NCBI RefSeq assembly: GCF_018860665.1
Contig: NZ_JAHKPK010000028.1
Location: 1-64,000 of the forward strand
Direction: 5' to 3'
Origin: Pacificibacter marinus
GTDB taxonomy: Bacteria; Pseudomonadota; Alphaproteobacteria; Rhodobacterales; Rhodobacteraceae
Length of the DNA stretch: 64,000 nucleotides
Shown here: positions 15,992-23,196 of the stretch, piece after piece
How the letters are laid out: the number at the start of each line of letters is the position of its first letter
Numbering within the stretch: position 1 is the stretch's first letter
Translations under genes and position numbers: made by a program
The notes under the pieces: generated by a model
The model's input: only the letters and a program-made list of their open reading frames with translations
Told to the model about the DNA's origin: nothing
The model's database searches: none

Positions 15992-17293
15992 ATGAATGTA
16001 TATCAAGAATGGGGATTTAAGCAAAACCCTTTTGAGACCTTAGCGCTTCCGGCCAACAAAACTGGTGTCCGCCTCTTAGTTGGTCGTGAAAAGGAATTAA
16101 AGAAGCTTTCTCAAAGACTGGATAGCTCTACCAAAATTGCCACCGTTGAAGGTCTGAATGGAGTTGGTAAGACAAGCTTAGTTAATGTCCTATTATATAA
16201 GCGTTTTTCTGAAACGGCGAACACTAACATTGGACCACTTTATATTCCATGCGACACCCAATTTCAAATAACTGGAGCAACTGACCCTGAAGATTTCAAA
16301 CAAAAGGTTCTACTTGCAGTCGCCCAATCTCTTTTGAATTGCCATGGATCGCTTAGGGCAGCTCCAGGGATGACCAAACCCATGGAACAGACTGCGTTGA
16401 AACGCTTCTTAAACAGCCCACAAATATCCCAGATTTCAGCTGGAATCGCGGCACTATCTGCTGGGTTTGGACAAGAAACGAATACTGGCTTTGGATATGA
16501 GCATAGTGGGTTTGAAAAAACTGTTCGTAGTTGGTTATTAGAACTTTTCCCAACCTCAACATCGGGTGGTGTAGTTTGCACCTTAGACAATTTGGAGTTA
16601 CTTCAAACCTCAGATCATGCTCGAAAAGTTGTAGAAGAACTTCGTGATACCGTATTTGCCATCCAAGGAATACGATGGGTGCTATGTGGTTCATTAGGTA
16701 TCGTGCATGGTATTCTAGGCTCACCACGACTGGAAGGACGCTTACACAAGCCTATTTCAGTTGAAGATCTCAGTGACGATTTTGCTGCAGAGATATACCA
16801 AAATAGAGTCAAAAACTTTCGAACCCGTTTGACAGCAAAGTTGCCGTTGACCCAATCAAATTTCATAGAATTATTCGATATCATGAGAGGAAATATTCGT
16901 AGCGTCTTAAATGAGGCCGACGAGTTTTGTATTTGGTTTGCCGATAACAGCGAAGACATCGAAGATTTCAAAGATGAAACACACTTTGAACAGTGGTTGG
17001 AAGAAGAACTAACAAATACATATACTGCCGTACAAACGGAAATACGACCTAGAGCTATGGAAGTTTTCGAAACAGCCTGTCAATTCGAAGTATTTTCTCC
17101 AAGCGATTGTATGAGTTTTGGCTTTGAGACCCCTAGCGCGATGAGACCGCATATCAAATCATTGGAAGCGACGGGATTGCTACGCTCAGCAATCGATGAC
17201 ACCGACAAACGGCGCAAGACAATTCAAGTTACATCCAAAGGATGGAAAATAAGAGCATACCTAGACTTTTTTGATCCAATCGACGAATTTTAG
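15992..17293 (+). CDS. AT-rich P-loop ATPase cargo gene, candidate defence or exclusion protein
   Basis: A 433-residue ATPase of the AAA/STAND-ORC type. An N-terminal WGFKQNPFETL motif and VGRE (residues 30-33) precede Walker A GLNGVGKT (54-61, Lys60). Walker B is VVCTLDNLELL with Asp199, unusually far from Walker A because of a roughly 90-residue insertion. A sensor-like IRWVLCGSLGIVHG and an arginine-rich SPRLEGRLHKPI follow. The last 90 residues look like a winged helix (PSAMRPHIKSLEATGLLRS). Base composition and codons are visibly more AT-rich than the flanking head genes. It sits between gpG and protease, where Mu has nothing. An alternative in-frame ATG lies at 15956. Function unknown; ATPase activity is inferred from the motifs. 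Confidence 0.75.
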   Translation: MNVYQEWGFKQNPFETLALPANKTGVRLLVGREKELKKLSQRLDSSTKIATVEGLNGVGKTSLVNVLLYKRFSETANTNIGPLYIPCDTQFQITGATDPEDFKQKVLLAVAQSLLNCHGSLRAAPGMTKPMEQTALKRFLNSPQISQISAGIAALSAGFGQETNTGFGYEHSGFEKTVRSWLLELFPTSTSGGVVCTLDNLELLQTSDHARKVVEELRDTVFAIQGIRWVLCGSLGIVHGILGSPRLEGRLHKPISVEDLSDDFAAEIYQNRVKNFRTRLTAKLPLTQSNFIELFDIMRGNIRSVLNEADEFCIWFADNSEDIEDFKDETHFEQWLEEELTNTYTAVQTEIRPRAMEVFETACQFEVFSPSDCMSFGFETPSAMRPHIKSLEATGLLRSAIDDTDKRRKTIQVTSKGWKIRAYLDFFDPIDEF

Positions 17294-17453
17294 CGCCTGA
17301 TGTAGTTTCAAAATCAACGTTTGCGATAAAATAAATTACCATTTGTTGCCTTTAGAGCTTGAACACCAAGCGAGTATTTTTATCAAAGATGCAGCTTATT
17401 CACATATGGGCTAACCAACCGCCCAAAATACGCCACCCTAACATCGTGATCTA
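17294..17453. other. AT-rich non-coding tail of the inserted segment
   Basis: About 160 bp without a plausible gene, of similar AT-rich composition to the ATPase gene. No repeat or attachment-like sequence is apparent. The downstream edge is the terminator repeat. Confidence 0.4.
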
Positions 17454-17490
17454 ACCCAATACCCCGCCCCCCTTGGCGGGATTTTTTATG
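17454..17490 (+). terminator. Second copy of the 37-bp terminator repeat
   Basis: Identical over 37 bp to 8408-8444, including the CCCGCC/GGCGGG stem and ATTTTTT tract. It lies 160 bp after the inserted ATPase gene and 28 bp before the protease gene. It would stop transcripts from the upstream late genes, so the protease-capsid-tail genes need their own promoter, as Mu has at PI. Confidence 0.85.
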
Positions 17491-17518
17491 GGTTTTTATC
17501 GGGCAATTTAAGCCCATC
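17491..17518 (+). promoter_or_regulatory. Presumed late promoter before the protease gene (Mu PI position)
   Basis: The short stretch after the second terminator contains CAATTTAAGCC (17504-17514), which aligns with CATTTTAGCC (8458-8467) at nearly the same distance from the first terminator copy. Both precede genes that in Mu follow late promoters (lys and I). A common activator site is inferred. Confidence 0.35.
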
Positions 17519-18586
17519 ATGAACACACCAAATCACATAACCGCCCTTATGGCAGCCCAGACCATCGCGCCTGCACAGGCTGGCGCTGCGCCTGAGTGGA
17601 TCCATCTTTTGCCCGGTGGCGAACAGGTTGAAACCGGCGACAAGCGCGGGCCGTATCACATCACTGATGCGCAGGCGATTATCGACGCCTCATTCGCCAA
17701 TGACAGCCGTCTCGCCGTTGACGAAAACCATGCCATCGACTTAGCAGCGCCCCAAGGTGGGGCCTCACCTGCGCGTGGCTGGATCACCGAGATGCAAGCG
17801 CGCGACGATGGCATTTGGGGCAAAGTTGAATGGACCGACGCAGGCCGCGAGCTTGTTGCCACCCATGCCTATCGCGGCATCTCCCCTGTCATCACCCACA
17901 CAAAGACAAAGGCCGTGCTCAGCATTTTGCGCGCCAGTCTGGTCAATCAGCCAAACCTTAAAGGTCTGGCCTCTCTCAACTCACAGCAACAGGAAACAGA
18001 CATGAATTTCATGCAACAGATGGCCCAGAAACTTGGCCTCGGTGCGGATGCGTCCGAGGGCGATATTTTCGCCGCAGCTGACGGTCTCAAATCGGATGAC
18101 ACCAGCACCGCCCTGCAATCGCAGATGTCCGAGATTGGCACAGCCCTTGGTGTGGATGGCGGCGACAGCACGGCCATCTTGGCTGCAGCCAAAGCAGTGA
18201 AATCCACAGGCTCAGCCGAACTCGTGGCGCTGCAGGCGACCATCACAGAACTCGGCAAAACGGTCACCGCACTGCAAAGCTCGAACACCACCGACAAAGC
18301 CACCGCCTTTGTTGATGAGGCCATCAAAGCCAAGCGCGTGGGCGTAAAGCCGCAACGCGATGTGTTCATCGCCATGCATGCCGAGAACCCCGAACGCACA
18401 GAGGCCTTGATCAACGCCCTGCCCGCCCTTGATCCATCTGGCATGTCTGATTTGCCACCCGCTGCAGAGAAAGACGGCAAAATCGCTCTCAACGCGCAAC
18501 AACGCGACGTCGCTGACGTGCTTGGCCTGTCGCATGAAGACTTCGCCAAATCACTGGCGTCCGACCCTAATCAGGAGGCCTTATAA
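17519..18586 (+). CDS. Prohead protease with scaffold region (Mu gpI-like)
   Basis: A 355-residue protein of the Mu I family. The protease domain covers about residues 1-160 (EWIHLLPGGEQVETGDKRG, LAVDENHAIDL, GGASPARGWITEMQ). The rest is helical, Ala/Asp-rich and scaffold-like, ending ADVLGLSHEDFAKSLAS. In Mu the protease and the scaffold Z share the C-terminus through an internal start; the same arrangement is visible here. It matures the prohead by cleaving the scaffold and possibly the major head protein. It is the first gene after the second terminator copy. Confidence 0.88.
   Translation: MNTPNHITALMAAQTIAPAQAGAAPEWIHLLPGGEQVETGDKRGPYHITDAQAIIDASFANDSRLAVDENHAIDLAAPQGGASPARGWITEMQARDDGIWGKVEWTDAGRELVATHAYRGISPVITHTKTKAVLSILRASLVNQPNLKGLASLNSQQQETDMNFMQQMAQKLGLGADASEGDIFAAADGLKSDDTSTALQSQMSEIGTALGVDGGDSTAILAAAKAVKSTGSAELVALQATITELGKTVTALQSSNTTDKATAFVDEAIKAKRVGVKPQRDVFIAMHAENPERTEALINALPALDPSGMSDLPPAAEKDGKIALNAQQRDVADVLGLSHEDFAKSLASDPNQEAL
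18002..18586 (+). CDS. Nested scaffold protein from an internal start (Mu gpZ-like)
   Basis: Within the protease gene an in-frame ATG (codon 162, MNFMQQMAQKLGLG) is preceded by AACAGGAAACAGAC, a good ribosome binding site at correct distance. Initiation here would give a 194-residue protein made only of the scaffold-like helical part. This copies the I/Z organisation of Mu and the C/Nu3 organisation of lambda. Support is the ribosome binding site and the domain boundary. Confidence 0.5.
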   Translation: MNFMQQMAQKLGLGADASEGDIFAAADGLKSDDTSTALQSQMSEIGTALGVDGGDSTAILAAAKAVKSTGSAELVALQATITELGKTVTALQSSNTTDKATAFVDEAIKAKRVGVKPQRDVFIAMHAENPERTEALINALPALDPSGMSDLPPAAEKDGKIALNAQQRDVADVLGLSHEDFAKSLASDPNQEAL

Positions 18587-19020
18587 TGACTGCTTTGATC
18601 GCAGGCCGTAACACTCCGGCCAAAGCTGGTGATGTGCAAGTGGGGCTGGTTGCCGCCGCTGTAAATATCTTCGCGGGGGCCATGCTCGTGCGCAATGCCT
18701 CTGGCCACATCCTGCCCGCTGTCACCGGCGCAAACCTGATCGGCGTGGGCCGCGCCGAGGTTGCCGTGGACAATTCGGATGGGGCTGCAGGCGACGCGAC
18801 CGCCACCTTCACAAAAGGCCGGTTCCGCTACGCCAATTCCGCAGGTGCTGACGAGATCACCATCGCCGACATCGGCCAGCCCTGTTTTGCCGTCGATGAT
18901 CAGACCGTCGCCAAGACCGATGACACCGGCGCGCGCTCAGCCGCTGGCATTGTTGAAGACGTCGACGACTTAGGCGTTTGGGTTGAATTCAACGAAGCCC
19001 TGACACGCGCTGCGCTTTAA
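18586..19020 (+). CDS. DUF2190-like capsid decoration protein (putative)
   Basis: A 144-residue beta-rich protein: VNIFAGAMLVRNASGHILPA, GVGRAEVAVDNSDGAAGD and FTKGRFRYANSAGADEI. This looks like the small DUF2190/gpD-like proteins that lie between protease/scaffold and major head genes and stabilise the expanded capsid shell. The start overlaps the preceding TAA (TAATG). A strong AGGAGG-like site lies upstream. Confidence 0.65.
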   Translation: MTALIAGRNTPAKAGDVQVGLVAAAVNIFAGAMLVRNASGHILPAVTGANLIGVGRAEVAVDNSDGAAGDATATFTKGRFRYANSAGADEITIADIGQPCFAVDDQTVAKTDDTGARSAAGIVEDVDDLGVWVEFNEALTRAAL

Positions 19021-19035
19021 CTAAGGATTTCAGAT

Positions 19036-19929
19036 ATGCTTATCACAACAACCTCATTGGCCGCTTTGCGCACCGGGTTTTCTCTCAAATTCAACGCTGC
19101 TTTTGGCGAGGTCACATCCCTGCGCGACCGTGTGGCCGAGACCATTCCCTCCACCGATGGCGAGAACCTTTATGGCTGGCTCGGCGAATTGCCCGGCATG
19201 CGCGAATGGCTTGGGGCGCGCGTCATTCATGGTCTCAAAGACCACGACTACCGCATCGTCAACAAAGACTTTGAGCTGACAATCTCCATCCCGCGCAATC
19301 ATATCCTTGACGACAAACTGGGCACCTACGGCACGCGCTTTGCTGCCATGGGCCGCGCCACAGGGCGTCACCCGGAACAACTGGTTTGGGAAACGCTGCT
19401 CGCAGGATTTACATCGCCTTGTTATGACGGCCAGCCCTTCTTTGACACCGACCATCCGGTGATCGATGAAGACGGTGAGATCATCACCGTTGCCAATACC
19501 GATGGTGGCTCCGGCGCGCCGTGGTTCTTGATGTGTACCAACGAGGTGATCAAACCGATCATCTTCCAAGAGCGCCAAAAAGCTCAGTTCGTCTCACTTG
19601 ATAAGCCGACCGACGAAAACGTCTTCATGAACAAAACCTACATCTACGGCTCAGAGTCGCGCTGTGGTGCGGGCTATGGGTTCTGGCAACAGGCTTGGGG
19701 GTCAAAGCAAGCGTTTAACGCCGCCAATTACGAGACTGCTCGGACAGCCTTGCAGTCGATGAAAGCAGACTACGGCCGCCCATTGGGCATGTCGCCAAAC
19801 TTGTTGGTCGTTGGACCAAGCAACGAGTCTGCCGCACTCAAGCTGATCAATTCCGAATTGGGTACCGGTGGCGAGACCAACCAATGGAAAGGCACAGCCG
19901 AAGTGCTGGTCGTGCCTTGGCTCGCATAA
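19036..19929 (+). CDS. Major head protein (Mu gpT-like)
   Basis: A 297-residue HK97-fold capsid protein of the Mu gpT family. Typical segments are LRTGFSLKFNAAFGEV at the N-terminus, FELTISIPRNHILDDKLG (the E-loop/P-domain region), FFDTDHPVID and the C-terminal SPNLLVVGPSNESAALKLI. It forms the icosahedral shell. It follows the protease and decoration genes in canonical order, with an AAGGA ribosome binding site. Confidence 0.92.
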   Translation: MLITTTSLAALRTGFSLKFNAAFGEVTSLRDRVAETIPSTDGENLYGWLGELPGMREWLGARVIHGLKDHDYRIVNKDFELTISIPRNHILDDKLGTYGTRFAAMGRATGRHPEQLVWETLLAGFTSPCYDGQPFFDTDHPVIDEDGEIITVANTDGGSGAPWFLMCTNEVIKPIIFQERQKAQFVSLDKPTDENVFMNKTYIYGSESRCGAGYGFWQQAWGSKQAFNAANYETARTALQSMKADYGRPLGMSPNLLVVGPSNESAALKLINSELGTGGETNQWKGTAEVLVVPWLA

Positions 19930-20032
19930 CCAAGATTACGTGCCACATCACGTGATTGAGCGGTCCGGCAGCACATCGCCGACGACAGCAAGACCGGACC
20001 GCTTTGTTCAATTGATCCCACAGGAGACCCCC

Positions 20033-20446
20033 ATGACAGATCGCAAGACACTCGAAACCCACGCCACCGAGCTGGGCATTAAATTCACCGACGGCTGGAA
20101 GGATGAGACGATTGAGAACCGCATTGCCGCTCAAGAGAAGGCCAACGCAGAGGCTAACGAAAATGCCGCGACGGGCGATGTGATCGGCTCAACTGATGTG
20201 ACCAGCTCTACTGGTGTGACCAGCTCAGCCGACAGTAGCGCAACAGGCCAATCTAGCGAAGACCAGGAACACTCCAAATCAGGCGGCTATGTCGATGTCA
20301 CCGGCCCCGCCAAAGGCCGCTGGCGCATTGGCAAGCACTTCACTCGGCAAACCCAACGGATTGCATTGGCGGACCTCAAGAACGGTCAGTTGGATGCGCT
20401 CGAAGCTGATCCAGAACTCGCTGTCACTGTCGTGCCAACAGCGTAA
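20033..20446 (+). CDS. Small head protein, Mu gp35-like
   Basis: A 137-residue protein. Residues 1-40 look like a HeH/LEM-type helix-extended-loop-helix (LETHATELGIKFTDGWKDET). A low-complexity Ser/Thr/Ala linker contains a tandem STDVTSSTGVTSS repeat. The C-terminal 50 residues form a small FluMu gp35-like unit (RWRIGKHFTRQTQRIALADL). In Mu this slot holds gp35. Start at 20033 has a CAGGAGAC ribosome binding site. Confidence 0.65.
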   Translation: MTDRKTLETHATELGIKFTDGWKDETIENRIAAQEKANAEANENAATGDVIGSTDVTSSTGVTSSADSSATGQSSEDQEHSKSGGYVDVTGPAKGRWRIGKHFTRQTQRIALADLKNGQLDALEADPELAVTVVPTA

Positions 20447-20486
20447 TTCGCCCTCGTTTAACACCCCCTAAAACAGGTTTCCCCCC

Positions 20487-20915
20487 GTGTCTTATACCGA
20501 CCTAGATCAGCTCACAGACCGCTTTGGCAGCCAAATGCTTGTCAATCTGACGGATCGCAGTGATCCACGCGGCCACGCGGTGGACACCGATATCGTGGAT
20601 CGCGCCCTTGCTGACACGCAGGCCGTGATCGACGGGCATCTCGTGGGCAAATACGCTTTGCCGATCACAGATGTGCCGCCCTTGATTGCCGAATTGGCCG
20701 CGACCATCGCGATCTACAAACTGCACATCTACACCCCTGATGAGAAAATCGGTGACGATTACAAACAGGCTTTGCGCTCTTTGGAAAGCATCGCCAAAGG
20801 CACGATCAAACTGTCGATTGAAGGCGCGCCCGCCGCAGCCGGTCAAAGCTCTGGAGCACGTCTGACAGACCGCAAACGCCCCATGACCGCCGCAAACATG
20901 ACGGGCTTTATCTGA
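20487..20915 (+). CDS. DUF1320 head-tail connector protein (Mu gp36-like)
   Basis: A 142-residue protein of DUF1320 with the typical start SYTDLDQLTDRFGSQMLVNL and the helical IVDRALADTQAVIDGHLVGK segment. Members resemble HK97 gp6/connector adaptors. It begins with GTG (20487) and has only a weak ribosome binding site. Its TGA overlaps the next ATG. Confidence 0.83.
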   Translation: MSYTDLDQLTDRFGSQMLVNLTDRSDPRGHAVDTDIVDRALADTQAVIDGHLVGKYALPITDVPPLIAELAATIAIYKLHIYTPDEKIGDDYKQALRSLESIAKGTIKLSIEGAPAAAGQSSGARLTDRKRPMTAANMTGFI

Positions 20916-21352
20916 TGGGCATCGTGATTGCAGACGTGATTGCGCGGCTCGAAGATCAGGTCGCAGACCTACGCAGCGTTGAAGGCGTGGCCGATTTCAC
21001 AACCTTGCTGAAGCAAAACGCCCTGCCCCAACAAACGCCTGCGGCCCATGTGGTGCCCACCGGCATTCGCGGCGGCAAGCCTGAGACAGCGACAGGCGTT
21101 TTTACCCAACCCACATCTGAGGCCGTCGCCGTCATTTTGACTGTGCGCTCCAACGACCAAGCGGGCGAACGCGCTCTTGAGGCCGTTGATGCGCTCATCG
21201 AGAGCACCATTGCCGCCATCGCAGGGTGGTGCCCCGATGACGAGCTGGGCCTGTTCCAACTTGAACGCGGCCACGTCCTGTCAATGTCGGCTGGCACGCT
21301 GATCTACCAGATCGATTTCTCCATCGCAGACCAACTGAGGATCACATCATGA
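20915..21352 (+). CDS. Mu gp37-like (DUF1834-type) tail terminator protein
   Basis: A 145-residue protein with an N-terminal helix (IADVIARLEDQVADLRSVEG), PAAHVVPTGIRGG and VAVILTVRSNDQAGERALEA. This is the pattern of gp37/tail terminator proteins that cap the tail tube before joining to the head. Position between the DUF1320 connector and the tail tube protein agrees. It overlaps both neighbours by short ATGA-type junctions. Confidence 0.72.
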   Translation: MGIVIADVIARLEDQVADLRSVEGVADFTTLLKQNALPQQTPAAHVVPTGIRGGKPETATGVFTQPTSEAVAVILTVRSNDQAGERALEAVDALIESTIAAIAGWCPDDELGLFQLERGHVLSMSAGTLIYQIDFSIADQLRITS

Positions 21353-21525
21353 CCCAAACATCCAAGGCCAAGGCATCAAAGGCCAAAACCACGCCGCAAC
21401 CGCTTCCGCAAACAGGTGGCAGTTTCACACTGGAAAAAGGGGCGCTGACACCAACCGCAAGCGTGAAATCCGCGCCGCAACCTGCCTCAAAACCAGATGC
21501 AACATCGCCCGTAAAGGACGCCTAG
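21349..21525 (+). CDS. Small Lys/Pro/Thr-rich protein (Mu gp38 position)
   Basis: A 58-residue reading frame starting at the ATG that overlaps the preceding stop (ATGA at 21349-21352) and ending with TAG immediately before the tail tube ATG. The sequence is low-complexity (TQTSKAKASKAKTTPQPLPQ, later SAPQPASKPDATSP), probably unstructured. In Mu this place holds the small gp38 (DUF2635). Packing without gaps supports it being a gene. Confidence 0.5.
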   Translation: MTQTSKAKASKAKTTPQPLPQTGGSFTLEKGALTPTASVKSAPQPASKPDATSPVKDA

Positions 21526-22455
21526 ATGACCAAATATTACCGCAAGAAAATCGTCCTGTTCAAACTGGAAGACACCTATGGCGTTGATCCGACACCAACA
21601 GGTGCTGCCAATGCCATCCTCACCACAGAATTCAAATGGATGCCGATGGAAGGCAATGATGTGAGCCGCGACCTTGAGCAGCCCCACATGGGCGCACAGG
21701 GCACGATCCCGACCGAGCTGCACGCCAAAATCACCTTTAATGTCGAGTTGTCACCATCAGGTGTGGCAGGCACCGCCCCAGCTTGGGGGCCTCTGTTGCG
21801 CGCCTGCGGCGTGGCAGAAACCATCGTTGTGGATACTTCCGTCACCTATAATCCCGTCAGTGATGGCCATGAAAGCTCCACGCTGTATTTTGGCTTGGAT
21901 GGCACCAAATACGTCAGCCACGGTGCGCGTGGTACCTGCACTTTGGATTTCACCGCTCAGGGCATTCCTTACCTGCGCTTTGAGTTCACCGGGCTGTTTT
22001 CTGTGCCTGTTGAGCTGGCGATGGATGCGCCTGTTTTGACCGCGTTCAAAAAGCCGCAGGTCGTCAGCGACACCAACACCACATTTGACCTTGATGGCAC
22101 CGCGTTGATCTTGCGCAAACTGGCCCTCAACCTTGGCAACTCGGTCGAGACCAGCTTTTTGGTCGGCGAAGAAATGGTCGACATCACCGGAAAAGAAGAC
22201 GCGGTCGAGTTCACGGTCAAAGCCGTGCCGCTGACCTCATTCAATCCCTACGCCGCTGCCCTGTCGGATGATGATCTGCCGCTCAGCTTGGTACATGGCA
22301 AAACCGCCGGACGGATCGCCACACTGGCCCTGCCAAAGATCGAAATCCAGCGCCCGCAAAGTTTGGAAGACGTGAGTGGCAAGGTCGAATGGCCGCTGCG
22401 CGCGCAGGCCTTGCCGACTACTGGCAATGATCAGTGGACGCTTACGCTGACTTAA
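21526..22455 (+). CDS. Siphovirus-type tail tube protein
   Basis: A 309-residue beta-rich protein (KIVLFKLEDTYGVDPTPTGA, FKWMPMEGNDVSRDLEQPHM, ARGTCTLDFTAQGIPYLRFE). It matches the single tail tube/major tail proteins of siphoviruses with non-contractile tails. In Mu this position holds the sheath (L) and tube (M) pair; no sheath gene is present here. It therefore marks the switch from Mu-like head genes to a lambda/B3-like flexible tail. Confidence 0.8.
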   Translation: MTKYYRKKIVLFKLEDTYGVDPTPTGAANAILTTEFKWMPMEGNDVSRDLEQPHMGAQGTIPTELHAKITFNVELSPSGVAGTAPAWGPLLRACGVAETIVVDTSVTYNPVSDGHESSTLYFGLDGTKYVSHGARGTCTLDFTAQGIPYLRFEFTGLFSVPVELAMDAPVLTAFKKPQVVSDTNTTFDLDGTALILRKLALNLGNSVETSFLVGEEMVDITGKEDAVEFTVKAVPLTSFNPYAAALSDDDLPLSLVHGKTAGRIATLALPKIEIQRPQSLEDVSGKVEWPLRAQALPTTGNDQWTLTLT

Positions 22456-22507
22456 TCCGCCACCACTTTCCAAAAGAATAACGCTCTAAACACGACAGGA
22501 TAAATCC

Positions 22508-22840
22508 ATGTTTAAGATCACAAAATCCCACGCCTTCACCCACACCGTGAACGTTCAAACACCCATTGATGGCGATCAGCATCGCGAGGACAGCTTTCAG
22601 GCGCGGTTCAAAATGCTGCCCAGCGATGCGCTCGACGCCTTTGATATGAGCACAGATCAGGGCACCAAAGACTTTTTGCGCGCCGCAGTTCTGAGCACAG
22701 AGGATGTGATGGGCGAAGACGACAAGCCCGTGGCCCATTCCTCAGAGCTTCTGGAGCAATTGATCGCCGCCTACAACGTCCGCATCGCCATGGTGAACAC
22801 CTATTTCAAGGCCGTCACCAAAGCCCGTTTGGGAAACTAA
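22508..22840 (+). CDS. Tail assembly chaperone, short form (lambda gpG-like)
   Basis: A 110-residue protein (FKITKSHAFTHTVNVQTPID; later AAYNVRIAMVNTYFKAV). It lies between tail tube and tape measure genes, the fixed place of tail assembly chaperones that coat the tape measure before tube polymerisation. It ends with TAA at 22838-22840, directly after the slippery heptamer GGGAAAC, where part of the ribosomes should shift to the -1 frame. Confidence 0.78.
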   Translation: MFKITKSHAFTHTVNVQTPIDGDQHREDSFQARFKMLPSDALDAFDMSTDQGTKDFLRAAVLSTEDVMGEDDKPVAHSSELLEQLIAAYNVRIAMVNTYFKAVTKARLGN

Positions 22841-23196
22841 AATGGGTTGGGCGGGCTTGGGCCACAGGCACGCTCGACCATGACACCCCGAACACCGAGC
22901 TGGCAGATGACGCCGAACTTTGGGGCATTGAGCCGGCTGCCCTGCCCCAAAGCACTGATGAAGATCACGCCGTTTGGCAAGAAAACTTGAATGCCGTGCA
23001 GGCGTTCCTGCGGGTCAGAACCCAGTGGACTGTGGTCGGTGTTGGCATGGCGGGGATGGTCACGGTGGGCCTGAACTACGCAGGCGTCAAAATCGGACTG
23101 GACTGCGCAGGCATAGAGATCACGCCAGAGCTTTGGGACGATCTTTTAGTGATTGAAACAGGCGCGATTGAAGCGCTGAACGAGAGTTTAAAATGA
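22508..23196 (+). CDS. Tail assembly chaperone, -1 frameshift long form (lambda gpGT-like)
   Basis: Predicted fusion made by joining 22508-22837 to 22837-23196 after a -1 slip: 110 plus 119 residues, 229 in total. The downstream frame is open from the slip site to TGA 23194-23196 and has no convincing start codon of its own near its beginning. It reads AWATGTLDHDTPNTELADD and later VWQENLNAVQAFLRVRTQW and ELWDDLLVIETGAIEALNE. Its end overlaps the tape measure start (ATGA). This is the G/GT arrangement of lambda and many siphoviruses. Confidence 0.78.
22831..22837 (+). promoter_or_regulatory. Programmed -1 frameshift site GGGAAAC
   Basis: In the zero frame the codons are GGA AAC, then the stop TAA. 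The heptamer fits X XXY YYZ exactly and in the right phase, so both tRNAs can re-pair on GGG AAA. Lambda G-T uses GGGAAAG. A GC-rich stretch downstream (22846-22870) could form a stimulating structure, but I could not define one. Confidence 0.8.
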
